Positions 1 through 11,192 of a stretch of 64,000 nucleotides of DNA are shown here, piece after piece. Source of the stretch: Sipunculus nudus. Taxonomy: Eukaryota; Annelida; Sipuncula; Golfingiida; Sipunculidae. The notes beneath the pieces are model-generated. The model saw only the letters and a program-made list of their open reading frames with translations, was not told where the DNA came from and ran no database searches. How positions within the stretch are numbered: position 1 is the first letter of the stretch; every line of letters starts with the position of its first letter. Where the stretch lies: the NCBI GenBank assembly GCA_026874595.1, contig CM049307.1, positions 32,103,862 through 32,167,861 of the forward strand, in the 5' to 3' direction. Made by a program: the position numbers and the translations under genes.

Positions 1-976
1 TAGTGTTTCATACATCTTTACCTATAAACAAACACTCCCTATTACATACATCTCCTTGTTACTGACACCTCAATATTAAAGACATCACCCAGTAATAAAA
101 CTAAAGGTCCTGACTGTGTCTGTAATTATTTGGATGTAACAGTATACCTCTTTTACAGCACTTCTCTATGCATTCCTGTTTATTTATTCTCCATCCTATA
201 TCCCTCATTAAACAGGCCTGTGAACCACTGAGGCAGAACTGTTACTAGAGTGTGTCAAATGTTCTGGCAGCATGTACTCAGCTTCTAGCATGTCTATTTA
301 ATGATTCTTGTTTATGGGAACATATGCATACCCTCTGAATGCACTCAGGACAGCTATGGAGTATGGCACATATTACTTTGTATAATAATGTATTGTTTAA
401 AAATATGATAATAGTATATCATTATATGAATCCTGTACTATTTACAATGAAAAAGTTTTTATCCTGATAGTAATAAATTAGCTGTGGATATAAACTGACA
501 GCTGTGGTTATGTATAACAGAACTTTATATATTATGCCATCATTTATGTACGGATCCAGCAATTCAATAAAACCAGCTCTTGAAACTCACATGATGTATG
601 ATAGTATCTGCAAACCTGCCAGATTTGACTTACAGCCAGCTATGAAGCTACTTCATCTGTAGAATGTATGTGATTTCTGGCTTACTCTGGGTATATTTTA
701 ACGATGTGTAGTTAACTATTGCTGCAAAAAATTCTTAAATAACACTTCTGTGAATGACTGATGAGCTTGAGCCCACAGATAGAGAAACCTGATGAAACAC
801 TAACAATTAATTGTAGGTGATAGCAGGTGAACCGTTTGTCATTTACAAAGTCATCTGATTTGCCCCATGTCCTTGCTGGACTTGTTTGGATTATGGTAGA
901 TGCCATTTTTGCAAGCTTCTTGCATAATAAACACATGGATGTGAACAAAATGGACAACTTGTGCAACATGTTTACG
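1..976. other. no gene recognised
   Basis: AT-rich sequence. A minus-strand open frame of 85 codons lies at 712-969, but I see no convincing splice-site pair and no domain in it. I support no feature here. Confidence 0.5.
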
Positions 977-1079
977 TTAAAGATATATATATATTAGTTT
1001 AGGTAGTCCCTTCAATGAACAAGATGGCCATTGTCTCAGTTCAGTCCTTGTATATATATTTTTGTATAATATGTGCATG

Positions 1080-1256
1080 TGGATACACATATGTATGTGT
1101 GTGTACAGGTGTGTATATATGTATATATGCATGTATGTGCATTTATGTATGTGTGTGTATGTGTGTATATGTATGTGTGTGTGTATATATATGTGCGGAT
1201 ATGATTGTGTATATAGCTGTATATGTACCATATGTATATCTTTACTTTTATATATA
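1080..1256. repeat. TG/TA simple repeat
   Basis: Degenerate microsatellite made of GTAT, GTGT and ATAT steps. All open frames across it are low-complexity Y/C/V or H/T/Y strings produced by the repeat, not genes. Confidence 0.85.
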
Positions 1257-1257
1257 C

Positions 1258-1404
1258 ATTATAATAATAATAATTAGTTTTATATAGAGCCAATTCTCCT
1301 ATGGTCAGACTCACAGCACAATTTACACGCTCACACATATCCACATACAATTTCATGGAAATTTACTCCCTGTGCCTATCCCAAAAAAAACAAAATGATG
1401 CACA
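1258..1404 (-). mobile_element. LINE 3' end (3'UTR and ATT tail), part severed by the Helitron
   Basis: Read on the minus strand, this stretch ends in a GTGCTGTGAGTCTGACC-like segment, then GCTCTATATAAAAC, then an (ATT)n run at about 1258-1276. Short 3' microsatellite tails of this kind are usual for CR1/L2-type LINEs. The coding end of a LINE on the same strand stops at 2628, exactly on the far side of the Helitron at 1405-2627. I infer that the two pieces were one LINE before the insertion. Confidence 0.6.
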
Positions 1405-2627
1405 TCTAATACTTATAAAAGGAATTCCGTTCACGTTTGTTTGCGGTGTTCTCTAAAACCGCATTGTGTAAAATACTGTGCCATACATCATTTTTAAGGT
1501 TATTATGCCTGCAGTGGCATAGGCCATATGAGAATAAATAATTTTTAAGGTACATATAGTTTTGAGTGATTTTTCCTTTTTTACTGACTTGCACAGACGG
1601 AGCACAGCCGAACTGCCTTCGACAATGACAGGAACGCATGCATTGTGGTCTTTCAACCTCAAACACTGCTATTCTTCATATGAATAACGCTTGCTTTCAG
1701 TGAGAGATTTGAGCCTGTCGGCTCTTTGAATTGAACGAGGCTCTTACCCACGTGCGTGGTCGGTAAAAGAGAAAAACACATGTTTCTCACTTCATGAAAT
1801 GGAGAGTTCAACCCAGGAGGAATAATGACAAAACTTATTCAAGGTCCCAATTTCAAGAACAGGCGTGGGGTGGGGTGGAATGGGATGGGGCAGAGTGGTG
1901 TCTGGCCTCAAAATATGTCTGATACGACGAAAAAAAAAAGTTGCGGCAGTTGAAAATGAATACAGACCCTCTGCATGGAGTCCCATCGGGTCCGCTTCTG
2001 CTACTTACGAGGTATGCATATTTCTGTTTCTTTCTTCAGGAACAGTTTCCTTGCTACATACATTTAATAAATCTTTCATGTGTTACTCACATCAACCTAA
2101 TCTTTATACATCCAACGATAGAATCCAGTCAAATATCATCAAAAACCTGAATGCCCTGGCGTCTCATTACGGTTCGCAATGTAAACACCACCACTAACCA
2201 GGTCTTCAGGGTAAACATACAGGGGTATAAATTTCTTGACACGAGGAAAGCCCAACAAATTAAATGTTAAAAATATTGGAGCGACAGCAGGATCATTAAC
2301 ACACTGTCTCTACCAGGTTATCAGTTTATACGGACGGACGGTATGTTAAGGATTCATGTAATTTAAAAGTAAATTGCAAAATTAAGGTACAAGCAGTTGG
2401 ACATAGAAACATTTCTGTTCACAGAAGTGTTGTGCCTCAGAGAGGCGCGTGAGTTATTCTGCAGCCGTGCCAAAATGTTTATACATATCTTATGGAGAGA
2501 GTTTCCTGCTGAAAACCTATATTTTCTGTTAACTTTAAGAATAAAAAAATAGGTAACATTTCACATCTCAGTTAATAAATCTCCCCAACACCGGTAATAA
2601 GCCCGGTATACCGGGTCTTTCAGCTAG
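1405..2627 (+). mobile_element. non-autonomous Helitron 1 (5'-TC...CTAG-3')
   Basis: The 5' end reads TCTAATACTTATAAAAGG directly after an A. The 3' end has a perfect palindrome, CCCGGTATACCGGG (2602-2615), then an 8-nt spacer, then CTAG (2624-2627) followed by a host T. These are the diagnostic Helitron termini: TC start, 3' hairpin, CTRR end, and insertion between A and T without target duplication. A second copy with the same ends lies at 43349-44222. The 1,223 bp encode no Rep/helicase, so movement would need an autonomous relative. The interior has a GGGGTGG-rich patch near 1865-1892 and a CCACGTGCGTGG palindrome near 1750. The element is nested in a LINE. Confidence 0.88.
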
Positions 2628-3103
2628 TTAATTACTAAAATTACCAAAAGCTTGCTGAAAGAGATACATTTTTAAATTAATATTAAATGATAAAAGAGTT
2701 GGAGATATTCTAAGTGTAATGAGAAGTGAATTCCAAACTTCTGGGGCTATGAAACGGAAGAAGTGATCACCGACTTTCATATTACATGTTGGTACTTTAA
2801 GAAGATTATTGCCAGCCAAGCGCAGCGTATACAGAGGCAGATAAGTTATTATTTTTTCAGTCAAATATGATGGAAGTGAGTCATCATAATGGCAGTAAAC
2901 AAAAACAGCAATTTTGTTTGTATGCGGTACTTGACAGGAAGCCAATAGAGCTGTTTGAGCAGCAGCATGACGTGGTCAGTCTTGCGCTTCTTAAGTGTAT
3001 CATGTATGTGTGTCAACATGTATTGGTATATATATGAATTGTTTATACCCAGTGAAATATTATGTATCATGTAAGGTTTTACAAGCAATAAGTATCCGAT
3101 CAT
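2628..3103 (-). pseudogene. CR1/L2-like LINE reverse transcriptase C-terminal remnant, frameshifted
   Basis: Two overlapping minus-strand frames (3103-2861, then 2945-2628) read as the end of a CR1/L2-type non-LTR retrotransposon ORF2. The first contains DHVMLLLKQLYWLPVKYRI, matching the family's 'HWLPV.yRI' block. The second contains LPSYLTEKI and APEVWNSL, matching the downstream 'aPslWNsLP' block, and ends in a SSF.LK..LF-like tail. The protein switches frame near 2890-2910, so at least one frameshift has killed it. No endonuclease or catalytic RT core is present, consistent with 5' truncation. The stop codon (2628-2630) abuts the Helitron 3' end exactly. Family assignment rests on recalled motifs, not a search. 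Confidence 0.75.
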
Positions 3104-4787
3104 ACATGGCAGTTGCGAGGCAATTCACACAAATATTTCACTTTCATACAAGTACCATGACTCTGCATTAAAACATTGTGAATCTGTCGATCTATCTATA
3201 TGTCAGATATTCGAATGGACACATTTAATACAATGTGCACCACCAATAGGGACCTAGCATACTAATGCTTGAGTATTATGAAAACTAACAAAGTATTCAC
3301 ACAAGCCATCTTTTAGCACATAATAAAAAGTTATGATCAGTCATGTTAATAAGGCATGTTAATGGAATATGGTTATGATCCACATGTTACTTCATTACTT
3401 TTATTTAAAGGGGCCCAATCACCTATCAGTACTTTATAAACTAAAGGTAATCTCTTGGGAGCTTTCATAAAAAATAGGCCAGATAGTGTAGATATGGCCA
3501 CACACAGGCTGCAAATCTTGTTTATATCAACCTGTTTATAATATGTGGAAGCCCGCTAAAATAATTAAAACAAATTCAACTAGTGCATCTGGCAACAAGT
3601 CCGATAAACCTAATCTTTGCAAATGGCGTTTTGTAACAAGTGACCTTTCTACCTCTGCCTAAATGCAACCTACCACCTAAGGTTACATGTTTTTCCCATT
3701 TGTAAACATTGCTTTGTTTACAAACATGTTGTTGATAATCAAGTTCATACAAACTTCACAAAGGCATTATAAGAACTTTTAACAACCAAAATTGCCCTCA
3801 GATCATTAAAAATAGACAGAGGAAGCCAGATATCACATAAATTCTTTTTCAAAAGGCAAAAGAATGGGCACCTTTAATGACATCACACAAATATCACATT
3901 TTTTATGTTTGCCATCTAATTTAAAGTTATACCATATTACATTTTTTATTAAAGTATTTTTTTAGTTACATCATATAATTATATAATATTAAAATATATA
4001 ACATATATTTAAGATACTTATGGGGAGTAACATAAACTATTATGGGAAATAGAAATTCATTAGGCAAGTAATTAGATCAATGAAAGGTCATTCTCAAACA
4101 TTCCTTTCCAGACTGGTACAAAAACATGTTATCATAAGATAGGCATCTACAGATATAATGAAGTATATTTGTTGTAAAAACCTTTAGTTTTAATTAAGGA
4201 TAACCTGGTTGTGTAAACATATAGATAAGCACAGAAACACAGTGGTAACTATTATCCCCTTATGATGATTATTCTACTAATTAATTCTGCCTATTAATTT
4301 TGTCTGCTATAAGAGAAAAAATGAATACAAGTGAATATGCTGGCGTTGGTTTTGCAACCGACTTGCTCTCTTTCTCCGGTGTAAACTTTCTTTATATCCT
4401 TCACAAAATATATGCTGGGACTTATTTAATAAATACAAATAAATTGCAAATCAACTTGCTTATAATGATTAAAACAGAAGTTGTTGCCCTTAACTGTGCC
4501 ATACATAAATATTACAATGAGACTAAAATGTCAAGAGGTAAACAACTGATAAATAACAACAGATCTTTGATCATATCTCTCTGTTAAAGATAGACATTAT
4601 AAATACTTCCAGATCTTTCATAATTTATGTAAGAAATTATCATCTGTTTAATGTTACCTTAAGTCCTCACTGAAATATCAATATTTTGCCTATATATAAA
4701 AATCACAGAACACTGCCTTATACTTGTCAGTCTAGCTTGTAATTGATATATTTTCCATACTGATTATTACTAAACTGGAATTGTACC
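3104..4787. other. no gene; includes a divergent dispersed repeat near 3585-3790
   Basis: AT-rich and mostly unremarkable. About 3585-3790 resembles 60960-61150: both carry an aatggcgtttt/aatggcatttt block, then a caagtgacctttc/ccagtgaccttt block, then a run naming 'gcaacct'. I read this as an old interspersed repeat. The plus frame at 4300-4587 shows no recognisable domain. Confidence 0.45.
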
Positions 4788-4968
4788 TACCAATTTATCC
4801 AGCTTGCAAAAAGATCATTAGATGTATGGCTGCTGTCAGCTTGATATTCTTAAAATCCAACTGGAAAAACTGACAATACCAATTCATCCAGCTTGCAAAA
4901 AAGTCATTATAGATATGAGGGTGCTGACAGCCTGATATTTTTTAAAATCCAGCTGAAAAAAATTGACA
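4788..4968. repeat. tandem duplication, period about 89 bp
   Basis: Two adjacent diverged copies, each with 'atccagcttgcaaaaa' (near 4797 and 4886), a 'gctg.cagc.tgatatt' core and 'aaaatccaactgg/aaaatccagctga'. Only two copies are visible. Confidence 0.75.
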
Positions 4969-6645
4969 ATGTTATAAGGATTTTCCAGTCAAATTTTATC
5001 CAAATAGTAAAATCTGTAGAGGCATGCAAATGTCCATGACAAACCAAAATATATCAGTGGATTTTCCTTTCTTTCTTACATCATTCATGCTGACAACAGA
5101 AGTCCATAAGAGAAACCAAAAGTGACAAAAATAGCCAGAAAAATCTGGTAATCTGCATTCAAAATTAGCCCCTTCACACACAAAAATGTTTCCAAACCAA
5201 ATTTGGCCAAATCAGTTTCACTCCATGTTATGCATTCACATGACCATTTAGCACCAATGTATGAGGTGTACATTTCAGATGTGGAACCATGTAACAACAT
5301 GCTGACACTAGCATTGCGCTTGAGCTGTGACCAAGTTGCTGCTTAAAAACTGGGTCTAAACCATTCTAGAGTGTTCACATGACTCTTTAGCAAAGCAGAT
5401 AAAATGATTCACATTCAAAACAATTCGAAACCACCTCCTGACCATGATCCAAAATGCTTTGGCCAAAACAGTTTGGAAACCATTTGGATTGCCATGTGAA
5501 CACTCCTATGAGAACTGCACAATTCAAAACAGTTTGAAACCGGTTTGCATTTGCCAAGTGAAAGGGGTAATCGATAGGTTTGCTGACATGCTCTAGCCTG
5601 CAAGGCTAGAACATTAGTTGCAGATATTTCTGGCCAATAAAATAAAATCACATGGCATAAAAATTGTTAGATGTGAGGCTGGCTTAACAGACAAAGTTCC
5701 TGCATGGCAAGATCACAAAATGAAAGCATCAGAAACACTTAAACAGGAAAGTACTGCAAAAAAATTCAACCTCAGATTATGCAGCTGATTATTAGACATA
5801 TGTTCAGGGGTTTAAAGCTTCAACTACAATATAAGCATTGTCTAGCGGCTTATTTCAGAAGTGTAGGTCACATGTTCCAACCTTTTCCTTCGATCCTCAA
5901 ACTTAGCATCTTCCTCAACATTTATGACTTTTATGACCCATATAAAAAATTCAGAACTTGATTTAAATATTTAGTAACTCTGGGTTGGCTATTCATGTCC
6001 ACTTATTTTTGCAAATGATTACAAAGAAAGTTATGTTTAATATTTTTTTCCTTTACCGCTGTTTGTATATAAACTTCCATGTTCTAGACTGATGAAAGTG
6101 AAGTCAGCACTTGAGTCAGTTACAGGTCTCCAAAAATCTGGCCCACACTTCCATGTTCAGTTTGATTCTGATTTGACTATGAAATGAGAACTCTTGAAAT
6201 AAATACCAAGTCTATCAGGTTCAAGCATTTTATGACTTTTTCATTATTTGAGCATTCGTCTAAAATTCTAAGTACAAAAATGTCATATATAATGATATTT
6301 TACACATAAATTTTTGTATAAACACTGTGTAATTTGGCAAATTTAATCCTTATTCAACAACAGTGATATCTTTGCCAACAGGACAAAGGCAATTCTTATT
6401 AGGTTACACCTGCACACATTCTCCCTGTTAAGAAATGTATTTTGTCCAAATACTGATGAATAAAGACTGTCACAATTGCTCCATCTAATAAAAGATGTTA
6501 AGGCTCCTATGAACATAATATATTTAGGTGATTCAGATAACCTCCAACATTTTGGGGTTTTAAATTGGGTGTTTCATTTATTCCCTCTTTGAGACATAAA
6601 AATGTAAAGCATAAAAATGTAAATAACCATGCATCTTTTACTTAC
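4969..6645. other. no gene recognised; weak repeat signal at 5200-5560
   Basis: From 5200 to 5560 the sequence repeatedly returns to 'ttcacatga', 'ttggccaaa' and 'gaaacc.ttt' phrases, as in a decayed short element with internal near-repeats. I cannot define its ends. The minus frames at 4996-5300 and 5415-5651 run through this material and are not supported as genes. Confidence 0.35.
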
Positions 6646-6720
6646 AGAAATCTTGTGCTGATTTCATATCTGTGAAATATTCTCCCACTTTGTTAAGTAA
6701 TCCAGTGAGATACAAGAAGC
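6646..6720 (-). CDS. candidate internal coding exon, minus strand
   Basis: The minus strand has a consensus donor, TTTCT|GTAAGT, at 6646/6645. The frame ending there reads FLYLTGLLNKVGEYF and then TDMKSAQDF, which is protein-like and free of stops. A possible acceptor is GAATGAAG|GC at 6721-6722, with a CTGAC branch-like motif further upstream. An AAG acceptor with a poor pyrimidine tract is weak, so the 5' edge may be wrong; the frame stays open to about 6745. With this acceptor the exon is 75 bp and phase 1-1, compatible with the exon ending at 22673, though that may be chance. I do not recognise the protein. Confidence 0.33.
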
Positions 6721-7167
6721 CTTCATTCCAATACACATGCAGTGTTATTTGTCACAGTCAGAAGATTCAGGATGAAATATTTGGTCTGAACAACTTCCTC
6801 TAAATGCACAAAGCTAATAAAACTAAAAATAAAGCATTTGTGTTTAAATAACACAGAGGTTCTCTGACTACCTTCTAAATATTGTCACACTGTACTATGG
6901 TCCAGTTCACATGAAAGGTAATTCCACATACCATACTGCAGTTTACCATATATGGCAAAAGACCTATAGGAGACACTAAAAACCTGACAAACCAGGAAAC
7001 ATATAAGTAGCAATACAAACTTCTTTCTGTCATGTCACATATTGTGATCATACTTTCAAGGTCCAAAGGTTACAATCAACTCGAATGTCAAACACATTAA
7101 AGTCACATTATGTAAAGCCCAGCTACTGTTTTTTTTCAACCATACTAGATACACTCAAAGTGTCAGA

Positions 7168-8057
7168 TTTTTTTTTATAACAAAGAAAACATACATACAT
7201 ATATACACAATAACATATAAAAACAGACAATATATAACAAAGTGACATGAACATTCACAAACATGAAGAAAATCTTTAATCACCATGCAAATAATTTTTA
7301 ACATACTTATAATATAATGAAAAATGCATGATATTAAGTAAATTGTATAAAGAATGTGTCAGTAGGTATGTAACATATGGCAGACATCAATAAAATAAAC
7401 TAAATCTGACCACAACGGTCAGTTCACATGCAAAATTCAAAGTATTATTAATTTTTTATTTTATTTTCTGAACCCACAATCATTTTTAGTCTGGTCCTGA
7501 TGGTTCCATGTTTTGAAGTTTTCCTTTAGAAATTGCCACCTGTTTTTGTCAGAGTAATAATTCTTAATCAGTTTAACTGCACTGTTAATTGACAACAGTT
7601 TTTTGCATTTTGTAATATATATATAATACTTTACAAGCAATATAACTTTATCCAGCAACTGATCTGTACTTAAATTAAGAAGTATCACTGTATGAGAAAG
7701 GGTGTTTGGAAGATCCAAATTCTTTAACCATTTACATACATCATGCCATAAATGTTTCACAAAACTACAGTCATGAAAAATGTGTAACAGTGTCTCCTTC
7801 TCTTTTTTACAAAAGGAACAGTACTCGTTCTCTTTAATACCAGCTTTTACCAGAAATGGATTTAATGCAAGAATTCTATGTAATATCTTAAATTGAAAGT
7901 ATCGAAGTTTTGTTGATATTGTTATTGAATATATGTTTTTAAAAGCCTTGAGTACTCTATCTTTATCACAATCCACAATATCTTGATGCCATAATAAAAT
8001 ACTATTTTCTGGGTGTAGATATCTCCTTTCTATAAGTTTTATATAGTGCCAGATTTT
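7168..8057 (-). mobile_element. 5'-truncated LINE (L1-like) remnant
   Basis: On the minus strand an open coding remnant (8057-7461) is followed by about 290 bp of AT-rich 3'UTR and a short A tail, seen as the T run at 7168-7176. A poly(A) tail plus a C-terminal CCHC motif suits an L1-like clade better than CR1. The 5' end stops near 8057, close to a family 1B end at 8105. Confidence 0.6.
7461..8057 (-). pseudogene. LINE ORF2 C-terminal fragment with CCHC zinc-knuckle motif
   Basis: The minus frame is open from a TAA at 8058-8060 to the stop at 7461, about 198 codons. In order it contains IKLIERRYLHPENSILLWHQ, then a LRYFQFKILHRIL..N.FL block, then YCSFCKKEKETLLHIFHDC. The last has the Cx2C-x8-H-x4-C spacing of the domain that follows reverse transcriptase in many non-LTR retrotransposons. 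There is no upstream catalytic RT and no start codon in context (the first in-frame candidate is GTG), so this is a truncated relic. It may have decayed little, since about 200 codons stay open. Confidence 0.8.
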
Positions 8058-8104
8058 TTATTTACCTTACTTGTCACTGTAATTATCTATTGATTCCTTG
8101 AACA

Positions 8105-8385
8105 ACAAGTGACCCAAGGGTCATGATGCTCAGCTGACTAGGAAGACATTCACAAAAGGAATTTTATCATCTGAATACCAAATTTTGAAGGTGGTATCCC
8201 AATTCAATTGAAGCAAAGCTCAGAGGATATGGGTAACAGAGACCTTATTTAAGGTTTCCAATGAGATTTTCCATTGACCTCCCTGGATGTCAAGTAAAAA
8301 GTTTCTAGGTCCAATAGTTACAATTAGTGCCCTGTTAACAGAAGACTGCATCATTGAAGGTCCCAAATAGTAAAAATGAAAATAA
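8105..8385 (+). mobile_element. family 1B 5' fragment (HINE/Helentron-like)
   Basis: Begins ACAAGTGACCCAAGGGTCAT with GCTCAGCTGA close behind, the same 5' end as the element at 61779. It continues with 'atatgggtaacagagacc', 'tccaatgagattttccatt', 'ctaggtccaatagttacaa' and 'gccctgttaacag', matching the 340-bp monomers at 61.9-63.6 kb. It is cut off by family 1A copy 1 at 8386. Confidence 0.7.
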
Positions 8386-11005
8386 ACAAGGGACCTATGG
8401 GTCACAGCGCTCAGCTGATATATATGATAAAAAAATATGATTTAGAAATGAGGCACATGCTGCTTTAACATGGTAATAAAAATAAGCTGTATTATGAGTT
8501 GTTGTTGTTGTTTAGCTTATGTATGATTTTGATAGTACCTTTGGAGACAGGAAAGAGGATTAATTTCATTTATTTCTTTAACAAATTGAGTGGGATTGTC
8601 ACACAGATTTTGACTTGGTCATATAACTTATAAGCAGAACATATAATATAAGAGTTTAACTATTTATTAAAAAAATTACAAATATTGTCCCAAATATAAT
8701 TTATATTAAAAATAATAAGAGAATCATATGATTTTTTAAAATAAAATATAACTGAAATGATTATTAAAATAATATTAAAGAATATATTCATGAATGCATT
8801 CATTAATACATTTTGTAAGTATTTGCACTGGTATTCATACACTTTCATTTTTACCTGAATTCCCATTCTTATGAAAGAAATTTTATAATGGAGTACATAT
8901 TCATATTCGTGTTTAAATACAATTGCAAAGTATTCGCACCATGTCTGGTATTTATTCAGTTTTCACCAAACAATGATGTTGAGAATCCAGAATAAACAAA
9001 ATTCACACATTTAAATAATGATCATAAATAACAGGTTTTATGGCTTTTATTTATATTTAAAAAAATGTAATATATGCATTTTGGATTAATTTCACATCAT
9101 TGTATACACTAGACACAGTAGGAATCTAGATTAATATTATCAACTGTATCTTTGTCTATCATTAATTTCCTTCATATGATCCCTAATGATTAGTAATGAA
9201 TAATATGTTTCATTTTTTATCATTAAAATTGAACTGAAAAATACCATAGGTGACTGCATGGTGTTATTTGGAATACATGACATTCTATCCATCGATACAA
9301 GATTCTTATATCATCGGTAACTGCAAGTTAATTTCCTGTTATTATCAACTAACAAATTCCTTTTCTATTTTTCTTTAATTTGTTATTAAAAATCAATGAA
9401 AATTTATTAATTTATTGTTTATTGTTATGTTGTTGGTTAAAACTACTAGATGAGTTGGGTTGGACACCTGGATCAACTGTGGCTGGCCATTATATAATTA
9501 GCTGCCTGGGGGCCCCAGTTAATGCCTCGCCTCAAGCATGCATAATTTGCTGAAAGTTCAACAAGGTCAACATACAGGTGACTCAAGAGGTGCTACAGAG
9601 AGCCAAGGTCTGACATGGTCTCATAATAACATTAATAAAAGCTACAATTTTTGGCCAATTTCTTTCAGCTTTTCAAACTAAAAAGCTGAAATCTTTATGT
9701 GTGCATGATATGAAAATTATATCAACAGTGCTCACAGGAAACAAACATGCCAACGTCGAAGTTGGGCAAAATTTAAGGTACTAATTTTATATTTATACTA
9801 ATAACTTATAAAATTTGAAAAATTCAGAATTAATTTTGGGTATTCAATTGAATCTTGATTAAATAATGTTACATCCCTGACAAAAAATCTCTAGCTTCAG
9901 CAATCCTCTTGTTAAGGGAGTAAATATATTTCTTGCTTTTTAAAAAGTGCATTATGTTTGGGCCCATAACTTAAAACAATTACGCAATACTGACATCATT
10001 TCTGGCATGTGCATAGAGAATATATAGAAAAATATGTATATTATATATGATTAAAGTCAGATCAGTGGTTTTGATATTAGGCAGTCTTGAAGTGTAACAA
10101 TGGGTTTTTCATGGAAAAATGAAGTTTTTCATTAATATCTCGAAGGTATTAAGTCCTAGTGACCAAATTCTTGACATGGTAGGGGATTTTTGAGACATCT
10201 AATTGGATGCCAAATTTTAGGAACTGAGAGCTGAAGCTGGGGAGCTGAGCACTTGCAAACTGCATGACACTAGCTTGATGTTAACAATACGTTACATGGT
10301 GCTTGAAAACTTGAATAAAATCTACAGTTTTTGATCAACTGGTTTCAAATTGTTGGTGTTTACAGACAAAATGCTAAAAAAAAACATGCTGTGAAAATTA
10401 AATCCACAGTACTTACAGGAAAAAAACGTGCCATGGTCAAAGTTGGGCAAAATTTAAGGTACCAATTTTTTATTTTTGTTAATATTTTAGAAAAATTTAA
10501 AAGATTTTGATCTAATTTTGGGTATACAATTTAATTTTGATTAATTAAAGTTATATTACTGGAAAAAAAGTTTATAGCTTTAACATATTTTGTGTTAAGT
10601 GATCAAATACCTTTCCTGATTTTTTACACAATGCATTATGTTTGGGCCCATAACTTTTTAAATTTATACAATACAGACATAATTTCTGGCATGTACATAG
10701 GAACTATATAGAGATATAATTATGGTAAATATGAGGAAAAACAGATGAGTGGTTTTGATATTAGGCAGTCCTGAAGTGTAAAAATAGGTTTTTAATAAAA
10801 AATTGAGGTTTTTCCTTAATTTCTCAAAGGAACGAAGTCGCAAAGACCCAGTTTTCGGCTTGGTAGGAGATCTTGGGGACATCTAACATTATGCCGAATT
10901 TTGGATTCCTAGGTCTTACGGTTTTAAAACGTGCCTACGGACGGACGGACAGACGGACAATGGACCACGACTATAGCTCAGATGACTTATAGTCAGCTGA
11001 GCTAA
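8386..11005 (+). mobile_element. family 1A element, copy 1 (2.6 kb, non-coding)
   Basis: Starts ACAAGGGACCTATGGGTCAC, in which GACC..GGGTC is a near-palindrome, followed by GCTCAGCTG. It ends with a GGACGGACGGACAGACGG stretch, then a hairpin formed by TAGCTCAGATGACT and AGTCAGCTGAGCTA (one mismatch, 3-nt loop), finishing GCTAA. The subterminal GCTCAGCTG and its inverse form short inverted repeats. Copies at 38414-40808 and 47534-50148 share both ends and most of the interior. The open frames conserved among copies (for example minus 10664-10882) reflect repeat identity; none shows a protein domain. The architecture resembles non-autonomous Helentron (HINE) elements; the class assignment is inference. 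Confidence 0.8.
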
Positions 11006-11192
11006 AAATGTGTAAAAATTTGAAAAAAACGGTGGCACCACCAGTCTGCAGCAACTGATGAATCCCTCCATGATGAATATGCATGCAAAGAATCATGGTG
11101 ATCAATGTATTAGTTGTTCAGATACTGGAGCTTTTGTATCAAATTTTTAGTAATTCTGGTAACTAGTTCTAGCTTTCAGTCAGCTGAGCTAA
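11006..11192 (+). mobile_element. family 1B 3' terminal unit fused to family 1A
   Basis: Starts immediately after copy 1 ends. It contains GGTGGCACCACCAGTCTGCA, 'catgatgaatatgcatgcaa', 'gttgttcagatactggag' and closes with CAGTCAGCTGAGCTAA. It is one shortened ~340-bp monomer with a 3' terminus, so two elements lie end to end. Confidence 0.7.

Noticed and set aside
977-1356. Overlapping frames rich in Y, C, H, T, I
   Set aside because: They read a TG/TA microsatellite; every frame is low complexity.
10664-10882. A 67-72-codon minus frame conserved in three copies of family 1A
   Set aside because: Conservation follows from the repeat copies being nearly identical; there is no domain, no start context, and copy 4 has decayed without preserving it.
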